Below, one piece after another: positions 11,184 to 23,040 of a stretch of 64,000 bases of DNA (position 1 is the stretch's first letter; every line of letters starts with the position of its first letter). This stretch comes from Symsagittifera roscoffensis. Lineage: Eukaryota > Xenacoelomorpha > Acoela > Convolutidae. Location: positions 40,687,797-40,751,796 of the forward strand of contig NC_087071.1 in NCBI RefSeq assembly GCF_963678635.1, in the 5' to 3' direction. The notes under the pieces were generated by a model. That model had not been told where the DNA came from and did no database searches. It saw only the letters and a program-made list of their open reading frames with translations. The translations under genes and the position numbers were made by a program.

Positions 11184-11816
11184 AATAAGTTTTTGGAAAC
11201 CGCGCGTCGAAAAAAAATCGGTTATTTTGTCTAAATTTAGCAAAAAAGGGTCTAAAAACGTCAAATTTTTGTCTTTTCTAATCTTTTAGAGCTCAAAAAA
11301 TCAATTTGGTTGACCTAAAACATTGGGAGGCCGAAGTGTGCCATAAATAGGCACACAATTTGGTGATTGTAGGTCTATGGAATCCAGAGACCAGTCTTTA
11401 AACTTGTTTATCTTTTGCCTGAATAATCAGAGAAAGCGAAAAAGCAAAAGAAGAACAAAGAGAGCGCCCTTGATGCATAATCCGCTTCCCATTCACACAA
11501 ATAAGTTTTTGGAAACCGCGCGTCGAAAAAAAATCGGTTATTTTGTCTAAATTTAGCAAAAAAGGGTCTAAAAACGTCAAATTTTTGTCTTTTCTAATCT
11601 TTTAGAGCTCAAAAAATCAATTTGGTTGACCTAAAACATTGGGAGGCCGAAGTGTGCCATAAATAGGCACACAATTTGGTGATTGTAGGTCTATGGAATC
11701 CAGAGTCCAGTCTTTAAACTTGTTTATCTTTTGCCTGAATAATCAGAGAAACCGAAAAAGCAAAAGAAGAACAAAGAGAGCGCCCTTGATGCATAATCCG
11801 CTTCCCATTCACACAA
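11184..11816. repeat. Tandem duplication, 316-bp unit x 2
   Basis: The sequence starting AATAAGTTTTTGG at 11184 repeats at 11500 and runs to CACACAA at 11816. By eye only two substitutions separate the units (GAGACC/GAGTCC and AAGCG/AACCG). It has no coding character. The near identity points to a recent event or an assembly duplication. Confidence 0.88.
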
Positions 11817-13924
11817 AACAAAGTTTGGCCTTGTAATGTAAATGGTCAACAAAGTTTTCTTGAAAACTTTTTTTTATAAACCCGACCCTATCGAAAAAAT
11901 CTTAAGACCGTCCCTTAAAGACCGAGTTTTGATGATTATTATTAACCTGAAAATTTTAAGTTTCTCTATCTCTTCTTGGGTTTGGTTGTAGTGCTGGTTT
12001 GTATTCAACCCGATCCGATGTTAAAGCTCGGGATCAGATGGAGCGTTGCAAACAATCAGAAAAATCAATGTTGAATAATCAGCGTTGCAAACAAAGAGAC
12101 TTAAAGTAACTTTGTCAAAGTATGTTTAAATGAATTAACTCTTTTGATTTTTATCTGTGTTTCTTTTAAGAACGAATGGTTAGCACACAATCGAGATCTT
12201 GCGCTAAAAGTTTGTCTTTGAGGTCAGACAATGTCAATCTTAAATAAATTTTTTTGTTTATAAAACTTTTTAAAAAATCAGTGAAGCTTTATGCACTTAA
12301 AGGAAACTAAACTTGCTAGAACTTGCCTGCAAAATAATTTCGGGGCGCAGATGTTGGTTATGTTTTTTGGTGGTTTACATTCCTCCTTACATTTTAGATG
12401 TGAACTTATTCGAGCCACAATTGAGCGATACCGGGCTCATGTTTTCCAAAAAGTTGCTTCCCGCGTTGGAGTTCCATGAATAAGAAATGTTTATAATTGA
12501 AATTAATGTCAGCGTCCACGAAAGTGAAAAAAAATGGTTATAATCATGTAAAAAAGGATTATAACATGATTATTTTTGGAGGCAACAAAGTCCATTTTTA
12601 ATCCATTATAATCGATTTTTTTTTTCCAGTTTTGTGGCTTTGACAGAAAACTCGAAATAAAATATTTTTTTTCCACTTTGCTGAGATGCGAATTTCAACG
12701 CTCAAAAATGTTTCCCAAGTTGTAAGCTAAAGTTGGTTAGTTGTTGCTCGATTTATTTTTTTTTCTGCTGCGCAACTTTGATGTTTTTGTTATTGTTTTA
12801 TGTTACTCAATGATTGATTTTTGTTTCTTTCAACAATTTCCTTTTACAACCCCCTCAACTGTTTGCTTTTTTGCCCTCTTTGTGCTCTTGCCCACGCCAT
12901 CCCCACTTGAGCCAAACCTCCCCCCCCCCCCAACCACCCTACCTGATCAGGTGCGGGCCGGGGGTTGTTCAGGCTGGGGGATGATGGTGGTTCAGGTGGG
13001 AGAGGGGGTGTTGGCAAACGTTGGGATGGGGGTTGTCAGGGAGCAAAGAGGAAACACAGAATCTTTTTGCAAATTGAGGTTAGGTTTATAAATGGAGTTG
13101 GCCATACACTCGATTTGCAAAATTACCGCATTACTCATTTGATCAATGCAGAAACTCTTGCAAAATTTTGCACGACGCAAAACAAAAGTATAGCGGGAAA
13201 AAAATCAATTATAATTTGATTTTCGATTTACTTTATAATCCATTATAATGGATTTCAAATGAATTTTAATGCATTATGTTTTTGAGAGAAAAAATGAATT
13301 TGAATCCAAATTTTTGTCCAGTTTTGTTGTCTGAACGTAACATGGGAATCGATTATATTGACAAATTTTAGACTACGAAAATCCATAAAAAATAACTTTT
13401 TTTCTCTTTTCTTAGATGCGGACTTAGTTCTCTTGTGAAGGCTTTCAGGAGATTATGAACCTTTTATAGCAATAGCATAGCATCTTTACCATTTTTCAGA
13501 CTTAGAATGCGAGCAGGATGCAATAAGTGCGGGATCTTTTTGAATTCCGAAAGAGCTCTGGAATTTGGAAAAATTTGGCAGTCGCCACTCCCTTCGCACG
13601 CTTTTGGGTTTGTGTAAGGTCAACGAAACCAAAATTGGAATCGGTAACTTCAACGATATGAATTTTTAGTTGTGATTTGGCGACTTTATACACATTAGTT
13701 GGAAGGGGGAAACAAAAACTCTCAAAATGTTTCTCATAAATTCATCCTTGGGTCCAACATCTGTCCAACATCTTCAGGGGTAACTGTTTGAGTGACCCTG
13801 TGTTCGGGATAAAAAAAAGCAAACACAGAAAAAAGCAGAGAAACCCGCATTCAATTTAAAGCGTTGATATAATTGCTTATATTAGGATTTTAGTAGCAGT
13901 CTTACTAAAATTGAGAAGAAGCCG
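11817..13924. other. Intergenic, no gene seen
   Basis: Mostly AT-rich, with short patches of the TTATAATC repeat (12530-12620, 13205-13270). A short C/G-rich island at 12895-13035 gives open frames on both strands. These look compositional, without motifs. Confidence 0.45.
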
Positions 13925-14175
13925 ACTTTAATCGATCAATAATTGATTATAATCTTGAATTTCAAACAATTTTTTTAATCTTGAAATTTTTTTTTGAAAT
14001 CAAATTAAATTCAGTTATAACACATTTTTATCGATTATAATCGACTATTTATCCGGCTATTTTTTGATACAATTATAATAAGTTAGAATCGATTATAACC
14101 CCTTATTTTAATCTCAATCTCTAATTCATGTGTTTTGCACAAAAATCACGTATAATCGAATATAAAAGGTTTTAA
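13925..14175. repeat. AT-rich palindromic repeat (TTATAATC family)
   Basis: Repeated ATCGATTATAATCG-type near-palindromes, as at 8745-8960. No ORF or terminal structure is seen. Confidence 0.5.
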
Positions 14176-14609
14176 TCCCTTTTGGTTGCCCTTTTTGTCC
14201 TCGATGTTGCATCTGAATTGCTTATACTTTATGCATTTAGTAGACGTTGGTTCCTGTGAAAAATAAGGAAGCTGTTTTTAAAGTATTCAAATCAATTCAG
14301 TTTTATAACGTTTTTGTTTCATTTCTTCCCTATTAGAGTTGTTTCATGATGCAAAATTTAAGCTTTTTTTAACGTCAAAGCATCAGCAAATTGAATTAGT
14401 TTCATGATTGATTCGAAAGATTTGTTTTTCACCTACCGCGGGAACCTTTCAACTAATATGAAAACTTTTGTTTTGTTGCAAAACTTTGCGTTCAGATGAG
14501 CCAGATTGTGACAAGAGATCTCTTTCTGAGAGGTTTTGTTATTGACAGAAAATTAATAACCCATAAGATATAGGGTGTGACGAAATTTTGGTGTGTCGAA
14601 ATTTTGGAA

Positions 14610-14830
14610 AAAAAAAGAGATTATAATGATTAGAATCGATTAAAATTGTTTTTGAGGGTTTTTTGTGTATTAGTTGAAATAACTTAAAATCGATTATAAG
14701 AGGTTAGAATCTCTTGGAAAATATCACGATTAAAATCAATTATAAGTCCTTTAAACACCTAATTTTGGTAATTATAATCATTTATAATTGTCAAAAAATC
14801 ATCAAAACAATCCGTTATAATCGATAACTT
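14610..14830. repeat. AT-rich palindromic repeat (TTATAATC family)
   Basis: Another cluster of ATTATAA/TTATAAT with ATCGATTA cores, in the same intergenic region. Confidence 0.5.
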
Positions 14831-16029
14831 ACGCCTAAACTTTGGTACGGGAACAGAGATAATTTTGAAATGAATCAGAGGTAGCGATTGATTTATCTTG
14901 TTCTTAGGCGCTAATCTCAACTCAGAAAAAAAATCATTTTTTGATGAATCAATTTTTTTACCTGCGAGAACCAGCTTGAAAGCAAGACTATTAAGACTAA
15001 CAATTGACAAAAATGACTGCAACATGATCGTTTGTTAATCGAGAAACTTCAGATAAGATTTTGAAATTATTGCTTTTGATTAGACCTTTCACAATCCGAT
15101 TCCTAGAAACCTTGCCTCTGTTTTTCTTCTTGACTATCCAGAACTGGGTCTTTTCTCGACCATAAATAATAAATTTAAGGTCCGTTTGATGAACCATGTA
15201 ACTGATTTTTATTTATGTTTTTTTTCCATCAAAAAGAAACAGCCAACATGTCAACAATGTGACAAAACTGATCAATAAGGGTACCTACTGCTACCTGTTT
15301 AACCTTTGACTAGGAACTAATTCTTTTCAAAAGGAAATTGGGTTATTCGACAATTGAAGCAACTAAATTGCTAATCAGGAAAAAATCATGCTAATTTACC
15401 TAGTTATAATTTTTATGAAAACTACCAAAAACTGTCTGGTTAATTAAAAAAACAGATTCCAGACCACAGAACTTTTTTACCATTGCAAAAATCAATTGCT
15501 GTCAAAAAGAAAAAACTTTGTAGAAATTACAAATGAGGATGGTGGGTTTAATGAAGTTATGATTACATAAGAAGATGTTAGCTAAACTGTTTAACCAGGT
15601 AAATAGAGCCACCAAAAAAGAATTGGATCGGGTCACGGTGCTCAATTCATGTTTTGAACGTCTCGATCAGGTTTTGGTATATTTCGACCGTCTAGGCCAA
15701 AATTGTGTATGTTTTGACTTAACCAACCGAAAAAAATACAGTGCCCGACCAAAGAATGTGCACGACAGTGCACGGCAGTGCTCGGCTGAAAATTTTGAGG
15801 TCGACTTTGCAATAAGGGCCAAACAAGATATGTTTCGACCGTCTCGACCAATTTTGGGTAAGTTTCGACTTTCCAAAACTAGAGATTAACTATAACTGAG
15901 CTATTTTTGAAATATTTTTTCCATTTTTTTGAATACTGTGTTGAAGTAGTGAAATGTATCGTAGAGAAATAATAGTTGCTTAACTTTAAATTGTAAGCAA
16001 CTGTAAGGCATTAAATCTAAATCTTACTG
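14831..16029. other. Intergenic, no gene seen
   Basis: AT-rich DNA. A short imperfect direct repeat with core TTTCGACCGTCT occurs near 15680 and 15832. No convincing coding region. Confidence 0.4.
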
Positions 16030-16292
16030 CAACTTTCTATTTCAGATCGTACCGGATGACAGAGATCGCAAGGTCACAACAACAGGTCCCCAGACAGAAA
16101 GAAACAAACTTACATAAACTCAAACTGGTCCCAATCTTATTCGGGCAACCACAAATAAATTTAAGATCGTAGACGTAAAATTTATCAATTCATCCTTAGT
16201 TAAAGTTTTAATAAACAGTTTTAGTTTCAACTTGAGTTTTTGAGTTTTTAGGCATGCTCGCCAAACTTCTCCTTAAGGTTTTTCTTTTTCTC
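16030..16292 (-). other. 3' end of degenerate element D (possible LTR remnant)
   Basis: In the sense direction this follows the last stop of D. A purine-rich AAGGAGAAG lies near 16265-16275. I could not find the matching second LTR, so the LTR assignment is only a guess. Confidence 0.3.
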
Positions 16293-17023
16293 TCATTTGT
16301 GTTCGATCCGGTGAATCATCACTCCAATAATTATATCGACTCCTCTCCGTTGTCGCGTCGATTTTCGCGTTGCCTCCTTGCCCTGTTTCCTCTTATTACC
16401 GACGGTTTTCGGTGTCTGCTCTTTATCCATTCCCGACGGTTCGTTCTCTCCGCCGCTCGCTACAGTTTTCGCTGCTTCGTCCGTGCGCCCCATGACTGCC
16501 CAATCGCTATCTTCGTCTTCAGGGCTTTCGTCCTCGCTGTAGTCGACTATTCGATTTTTCTTTGTTCTTGTCTCCGCGCTCGTTCCATATCGTCGTCTTC
16601 GCTGTACTCTACCATTCGATTTTTCTTCGATTTTTTCGCTTATTCCATTTCTAATTGGTCCTTTGCGGCTTTCCTCTTATGCTTCGTGGGCTTGCTTGGA
16701 CCTGGGGTGCTCGCGTCCATCCCCTTCTCAATTCGGTTTTCTTCAGCCGCCGATCTAAATGATACACCACTTCGCCTTATTAACGACCCTTTTTTCATTT
16801 GCACCGTGTGTTTTGTTAATTTCTCAATTTTTAATGGTAAACGTTTATACCTTCTCAGGTCCTTTGGGTCCGTTTTCCCGGTCTTCTGGAATACCGTCGT
16901 AGTACTGGTTTTGTGACAGTTTAACAATTCTGGTGCTTTAGGCAACTCTTGCGGTGCCTTGGGATCCACCACCTCTGTGGCCTTAGGGTCCACGTCTGTC
17001 TCCATCAGGTCATGCTCATCCAA
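16293..17023 (-). pseudogene. Element D: basic C-terminal tail of Pol, frameshifted
   Basis: Two minus-strand frames (16640-17023 and 16293-16493) encode low-complexity charged sequence rich in Lys, Pro and Glu, ending with KSTRQRRGVD and stop TGA at 16293-16295. Ty3/gypsy integrases often end in such a basic tail. The frames are offset, so at least one indel lies between them. A clear duplication of CTCATCCAAAACCC occurs at 17009-17080. No domain is recognised. Confidence 0.5.
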
Positions 17024-17054
17024 AACCCTTGTCCAAACTCATCCAAACCCATGA

Positions 17055-18085
17055 TCAGGTCATGCTCATCCAAAACCCAATGCACCGTTTCTCCCAATAG
17101 CAAGTTATTTCCACATCAGGTAGACCACTCGCTTTGTCTAAACAAGATAATTTCTGTTTAATGACATTTTTCCAATTTAGATTTTTCAATGATGGCTTTT
17201 TTGTCCAATTTCGAAGGACCGTATTTGCTTCTCTTCCATGATAAGCATCAAATGGCGTTAGCTTAGTCTTAGAATGCGACACAAATCGTAATGCGCTTAG
17301 CGCTCGGGATATTTTTAATCCAAATTTCTAATTTTATTTTCCTGGAGATATGTTAGCACGTAGTTTTTTATCGAGCCAATTGTCCGTTCGACTATCCCCG
17401 CAGGGCGGAGGTCCTTAACCGGGGATTTTATGAGTTGAATGCCTTCATAATTACAGAAGTTTTGCATTTTAGACTTGTTACTGGAACAGACATAAGCCGA
17501 CGGCCAATGCAAAAAGGTATCTACTGCTACTAGAATATATTTCTTCCAACCTCGTACATAATTTACCGGACCCCAGAAACCTAAGTGGACTAGATCATTG
17601 GGTTCCTTAGGCACATTGGTATCCCCCATATCATTTTTTGGAATAGCCGGTTTAAGATTTTTACCTGCTTTTAAGCAGCTTTTACAAAATTTGGCTGTAG
17701 CGGCAATGTTCCTTTGCATCAGCGGTATCCAGACGTCCTTCGCCGCGGCGAACGTTTTGTCTCGCCCATGATGGTTGAAATGCAATCGATTTAACACTGC
17801 TGACGACATATCCTTCGATATGGCCAGTCGGTCATTCATCCACAAACAGTTTTCGCGCACAGCAAAATCGTTGTAATGTTGGGCGTAATATTGCCCCAAT
17901 CTGGTAATGATGTCCTTAGCCCGAGGGTCCTTATCTCGGATCGCGTCGGGGATCGTCTTTAGTTTCGGTTCTTTTTCCAAATTGGCTTCGACTAGTTTCA
18001 AATTTAGAATCTCAGGGTAATCATTTTTCTTTACTACTTTACTATCCGTCGGCACTATTGAGTAAATCCATTTATCATTTTGCAC
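17055..18085 (-). pseudogene. Element D: Ty3/gypsy integrase, degenerate
   Basis: The 256-codon frame 17315-18085 has an HHCC-type zinc region (LHFNHHGRDK, then KFCKSC) and core pieces HLGFWGPV, VAVDTFLHWPSAYV and GIVERTIGSIKNY. The first catalytic Asp is replaced (HLGFWGP, where LDFWGP is usual). The stretch holding the second catalytic Asp is deleted between SSNKSK and DLRPAG. A second frame (17055-17282) continues with a post-core segment (PFDAYHGREANT). It cannot be active. Confidence 0.82.
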
Positions 18086-18234
18086 AAGGGGATAAGATAA
18101 TCCTAAGAACTGATGGGGAAATGAAATAATAGTTTTGAATGGTCGGTTTTTTGAATGGTCGGTTTCTGAATAACTTTTTCTGGCGGTATTACTTCTACAT
18201 CAGAATCAGAACTTAAACTTGGCGGCTGGCTTAA

Positions 18235-18684
18235 TCATTTTAAAACTACATAGAGGTTTACATTTCCGGAATGAGTGGAGATATTAACAACAGCGAAAGG
18301 TGTTTTTGAATCGCTTTTCGCGGGTGAATTTATCGATCTCATATTTTTCGTAATTTTTTCTTTAGGATCACAACTTGATTTTACGTACTGAGAACAACGT
18401 CTGATTTTCTCGTTTCGGCATTTGCATATTTCCGCCGGTATGCAAATATCTCGATTCCGATTGGCTAACCGTCGGTTGCATGCAACCACGCTCTCTAGTG
18501 AGCGCATGTGCTCACGGTGAATTTTTGCATATTCAGCTTTTGTTTTAGTTTCATTGGATACAACTTTTTTCTTTGAGTAGAAACATGACCGTTCGCCCTC
18601 TACCGTCTGTTTTGTCCTAATTTGATTCTTTTTATAACCCCCAGGCCTTAACTGATCCTTAGGTTTCAATGCATCGTTGATCAA
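18235..18684 (-). pseudogene. Element D: linker between RNase H and integrase
   Basis: An open frame of 149 codons, basic and Cys-containing (ICIPAEICKCRNEK), in the position of the spacer between the RNase H end and the integrase zinc region. No known domain is recognised, and it may be partly out of frame. Confidence 0.35.
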
Positions 18685-18699
18685 TTTTTTTTCGCGGCT

Positions 18700-19359
18700 G
18701 TAAAACTTTCATCGTAATGACTTGTCTCGGGCTCCGCTGCAGATGGAAACCAAGATAAATAGTCTGCCATTCGCATTTGTGACCCCTGTTTATGTTCAAT
18801 TTTGAAATCATAAGGTACTAAGCGATCGTACCATCAAGTTAACCTGCTAAGGAATGTTTTATTTTCTTTTTGGGGAAGAATTTATTAGTGTAAGCAACGC
18901 CTTATGATCTGATAAAACAGTAAAATATCGCCCATAGATATATAGTTTCGAAAGTGTTCCGTAGCCCACACTACCGCGAGTAATTCCAATTTTTTTGTAG
19001 AATGGTTTTTTCTTGGCCGGATTAAGATACCGTGACGCAAACGAAATTGGATGCCAACCGGAGGCGCTGTACTGTTCTAGTACGGCCCCTAGGCCATCGT
19101 GACTAGCATCAAAAGTTATCCTAGTTTCACGGTGAACATCGAAATATCTAAGTTCCACAATGTTTTTCACTAGCGACTTTGATTGTTGAAACGCATTCTC
19201 GCAATTCAGCGTCCAGACAAAATTGTTATTCTGACTCAGTAATGGTTTCAATGGTGCGCTCACTTCCGCGAGTTTAGGCAAAAATTTATGCAAACTGTGC
19301 ATCGAACCCATTAGTGATTCCAATTGCTTTCTAGATTTTGGAGTTTTCAGATCTTCCAC
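18700..19359 (-). pseudogene. Element D: RNase H domain, frameshifted
   Basis: The frame 18859-19359 begins with the RT connection (LMGSMHSLHKFLPKLAEVSA), then has RNase H motifs: ITFDASHDGLGAVLEQ with the first catalytic Asp, the SFASRYLN strand, and LSDHKALLTL. The normal catalytic Glu segment is scrambled by a local frameshift (KKIGITRGSVGYG). Beyond 18859, in another frame, YDFKIEHKQGS and MADYLSWFP give the end of the domain. Confidence 0.8.
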
Positions 19360-20485
19360 CGCTTGTGTTCTCCGGACTAATTTGAAACCCTAGCCATTCA
19401 CACTCAGTTTTTGCAAATTCGCTTTTTCGTAATTTCAAAGAAACATTTGATACGTCCAACTTCTTTATTATTTTTTCCACTAATGCAATATGCTCTACTT
19501 TAGTTCCTTTGGATGCAATTAGGATATCATCGATGAAAGCATTTGGCTGAGGGAATTCCATAAATCAATTATCAATGACTTTTTGAAACTCCGCTGGCAT
19601 TGATGTGAGCCAGTAAAAACCGTTTTTAAAACGATATGTTCCCGTCAATTTTCCGCCGACTACGGAAAAATTGCATTGCTCGCTTGTCTTTTGTTCCAAG
19701 GAAACTTGTCCGTACGCGTATGTGAAAACCAAAGTTGTAAAGTATACACCCCCCGCTTTTCGTTCTGCAATTATTTGACTTATCCCGTCTACTAGTTCAT
19801 CATTATTTGGCATTTGGTACTTATTCTTGTGTACCTGTTTGTTCAGTTCTCTTGATTCTAATGCCAATTTTAAACATCCATCTTTTTTTACTGTGATTAC
19901 TACAGGAGAGACAAAGTACTTGTCCAAACATTCTTGTAATTTGATGATATGACCTTCTTTTATCAACCGATCAATTTCTTTGCCTACCTTATCTTGTAAA
20001 CTGATAGGCACCCGACGCCCTTTTTGTTGTATCGTCTTTAGATTTTCAAAGAGTTCGGCTCTTACTTTAGCGTTTTGGATTTTCCCTATTCTGGTAGATA
20101 AATTTGAGTACAACTTACAGAAATATATTTGTAATTCATCATAGTCCTCCTCTTCCTGGCTGCTCCCTTCCCCCGTGATTCCCATTACTTTCCTTCTTTG
20201 CACTAACTCCAGGCCTAGGGTACCCATCAGATCGCGCCCAAGGATTGAGTGATGATTTTCTGATAATACTGACGTTTGCGCTGGTGCTGCCCAGCCATTC
20301 AACGCCATCGTCACCGATACCTTCCCAAGTATGTGTATTCGGTTGTTATTGTAGTCCAAGAATTCATCTTGAGAGGATTGTAACTGAATATTAGTTTTAC
20401 CTAATGTTGCTTTCAGGTCCGTCATGCTGAAAATCGTCACTGGAGATCCGCTATCTATCCACAGCCACATCTTCTTTCCCGACAC
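19331..20485 (-). pseudogene. Element D: aspartic protease and reverse transcriptase
   Basis: The 306-codon frame 19565-20485 starts with a retropepsin whose active site reads LWIDSGSPVTIFS and continues with ILGRDLMGTLGLEL. The RT follows: VKKDGCLKLALESRELNKQ, a fingers/palm region normally ending LDL-YGQ that has decayed to TTLVFTYAYGQV, and MPAEFQKVID. The next frame (19331-19561) carries the catalytic box AFIDDILIAS. A stop or shift separates the two frames. The DSG active site and DSRELNK motif place D in a different Ty3/gypsy lineage from B and C (DTGA, CDFRYLN). Confidence 0.85.
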
Positions 20486-20835
20486 CTCAACCTGGATCCG
20501 GGCCCAGGGATCTTCAGTTCCGTCACGTTCTTCTACTTGATTGACATCACCATGTAGTCATCGGATCCTGGTGTTATGGATTCATTCTCCCCGCTTCCCT
20601 GCTGATTCACCCATGCCACTTGATCTTCCGCCACATTATCGACCCTCTGCATGCTCTGATGGTGCTCATTCTCATCCCTCACCAATCCGACACGTCCTCG
20701 TCCTCTCCACTGGTTAGTACCTCTTCTAATTCTAAATTTGGCGCGTCACAATTATAACACCTACGGTTATTTCCGCCGCCCCCACTGCTTGAGCCTTGGG
20801 TATATCCTCCGCGTCCCCCGCGCTTAGGTTGCCGT
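20486..20835 (-). pseudogene. Element D: nucleocapsid-like RGG/Cys region
   Basis: In one minus frame the sequence reads RGGRGGYTQGSSSGGGGN followed by CYNCDAPN, then acidic linkers toward the protease. This looks like a Gly-Arg-rich nucleocapsid end with half of a zinc knuckle, broken by frameshifts. The junction with the gag fragment to its right is near 20835. Confidence 0.5.
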
Positions 20836-21226
20836 AGTTATTGTAACGATTTTGAGCCCTTGGGTTTATGAGCAGATATTCGCGTGATTTCATGCGCAAT
20901 TCATCGGGTGTCGGGTCGGAGTCCGCTGACAGAGTAAAGTGTGCGGTCAGCATGGTTTTCAGTTCATCACTCTTCACTCCATCAATGAACTGCGAGCCTA
21001 AGGCCAATTTCCGTTCCGATATCCTTCTGTCGGGATCACTTCTCCTACTAAGCAGCTCGAGGTCATCCAAAAACTTGTCGTTGGCATCATCATCTCTTTG
21101 ACGCCTCTTTTGAAGTTTCACCGTGACCTGATGCCCCTGTACACCCGAGCTGAAACAATTCAGCAAGATGTTAACGATTTTGCGAGCACTGTCTCATTAA
21201 TTTGTCCTTTTCGCCATTACACAGTT
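20836..21226 (-). pseudogene. Gag (capsid) fragment of A1 type
   Basis: The 144-codon frame ending at 20732 carries a capsid segment (KRRQRDDDANDKFLDDLELL, SQFIDGVKSDELKTMLTAHF) that is a near copy of 22430-22790 in A1. It stops matching A1 near 20835, where D's Gly-rich region begins. On its other side it joins A1 at about 21226, after the shared TTACACAG. So it is a duplicated piece wedged between two unrelated pol/gag halves. Confidence 0.75.
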
Positions 21227-22200
21227 TTTCGTCCGTACACAGCAGTCCTTTCAGGGAGATTTGGCTGCTCTGCACGTCCAATAAGTGTGCTGCAAGATCG
21301 GCTTCACAGCCTATGTGGACCGCATCCTCCTCGAGCATGGCATTGTGTCCATTTCGTTGCACCTTAAACTCTTCTCGACCGATGAAGATCCGGCCTAATT
21401 GGTCAGTGGCATTGTTCAAATGAGCTTTCGTGTAAATATTTGTGCCGTCCACGTTCATTAGGATCGGCTATGGGCCGTAGACTTCTATATAAGGTCTATC
21501 TACTCTCATTAATCTCGGTTCACCTATTTTTAGTAACGCTCTCAAGGACTTAGAATCCAAATTGGGTTGCTTTTCTCTCAAGTAGTCAGCATAGATGTTC
21601 AGGTGTACCAGCATGATCTCAGATGGTTCACTCAAGTTCTTTATTATCTGATGACCTGCGACCGATATTTTTGACATTTTTTTTGTCCCCTCTTTTATCA
21701 TGCTGAAGGTCTTCCCTGTAATGATATTCAACTTCAGGCCCCATTTCTTGGGTTCCTGTTTGTCCTCCTCTTTCGCTGCCTTCTCTAGGATGTCAAGTTT
21801 CTCGTGCAGCTCTGTGTTTTCTAATTCAGACCTTACCCACTGTTCAACTTCTTTCGGGGCCAACTCTTGCTGAACGTTCTGTAGTGCGGTCCGAGCCGCC
21901 AGGCCATAATCTTTTTTGAGCGCACTAGCTGATTGAGCCTCCAGGCTCAAGGCAATTGCGTCATCAGGCAAGGTTTGACTTTTTTTTAGTCGTGAATGTG
22001 CCTTGTGTTACTTCTTTTTTCCGCGACTCAGCTTCGTTCATTAGGCGTGCTTGACTAGCCTTGACTCCTGGCAGCGCCTCTTCATGGCGGGGATGCTTCG
22101 CATCTGCCACTGCATCCCAGAATTGAACGCAGTCCAATTTGAAATGTCCTTTCAGATTACAAAAGAAGCACCTCGGTTCATATGAGCCCTCTCACATATT
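21226..22200 (-). pseudogene. Element A1: nucleocapsid to pre-protease region, truncated
   Basis: The frames 21468-21971 and 21171-21458 encode the conserved block before the protease in B and C (AGHQIIKNLSEPSEIMLVHL, YADYLREKQPNLDSKSLRAL, VDGTNIYTKA, AMLEEDAVHIGCEADLAAHL). It breaks off at LKGLLCTDEK, just where B and C have LLDTGA, so the protease and all of pol are missing. Stops and shifts separate the frames. Confidence 0.75.
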
Positions 22201-22240
22201 CTTCGTGGTCCTCGTCGGTTGCCTCAACATCGTCAAGAAA

Positions 22241-22933
22241 CTAATCAGTCGCTTTCATGTTTTGTTTATAAGTGGAACAGGCTGACACGTGATGGTCCAG
22301 CGAACCACAATTAGCGCATGACCTCCTTTTGTCCAAGTCGTCACGAGGTTTATACCAACCAGAACTTGTGCTGGTGTTTATTCCGCTGTAGTTGCCGTAG
22401 TTGTTGTAACGATTTTGAGCCCTTGGTTTTATGAGCAGATATTCGCGTGAATTCATGCGCAAATCATCGGGTGTCGGCATGGAGTCCGCTGACAAGGTAA
22501 AGTGTGTGACTAGCATGGTTTTCAGTTCATCACTCTTTACTCCAGCCATGAACTTCGAGGCTATGGCCAATTTCCGTTCCGAGATCTTCTCTTCGGGATC
22601 ACTTCTCCTACTAAGCAGCTCGAGGTCATCCAAAAGCTTGTAGATGGACTCATCATCTCTTTGATGCCTCTTTTCAAATTTCACCAGGGCCTGATGCCCC
22701 TGTACATCCTAGCCGAAACGATTCAGCAAGATGTCAAAGATTTTGCGAGCACTGTCTCGTTTATTTGTCCTTTTCGACATTACACAGCTTAGGGCCGTGC
22801 TGGTCAGTGCGCTAAATTCCTGTTTCTTAGAGAGAAACTCTTCCTTGAAGTGTAACTTCATCACTTCTATCCAGGTATCGATGCAGCCTTCTGACTCATC
22901 CTTGTACGACTTCTCAAGGTCTCCGCAAAGCAC
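22241..22933 (-). pseudogene. Element A1: Gag capsid and first zinc knuckle
   Basis: The frame 22709-22933 (DTWIEVMKLHFKEEFLSKKQ) and then 22241-22684 (FEKRHQRDDESIYKLLDDLE, GVKSDELKTMLVTHFTL) match the B and C capsid. A CCHC knuckle follows (CANCGSLDHHVSAC, CX2CX4HX4C). A one-frame offset near 22700 breaks the gene. The second knuckle seen in B and C is disrupted near 22150-22200. Confidence 0.8.
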
Positions 22934-23040
22934 TGATCGGTGTTTCGAATCAACTGGGCCTGTTCACTTTCGGCTTGTTTTTATGTGTCTGCCAGCTCGT
23001 CTCTCAACGCTTCATGGCCCTGTTGAGCCCTTTCTTCCAA

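Noticed and set aside
12741-13091. A 116-codon plus-strand frame
   Set aside because: It has a T-rich hydrophobic start and a C/G-rich island, with no motif and no splice context.
16254-16916. A 220-codon plus-strand frame
   Set aside because: It is the antisense of the basic tail of element D, which has a matching position after the integrase. The plus frame is only hydrophobic by base composition.
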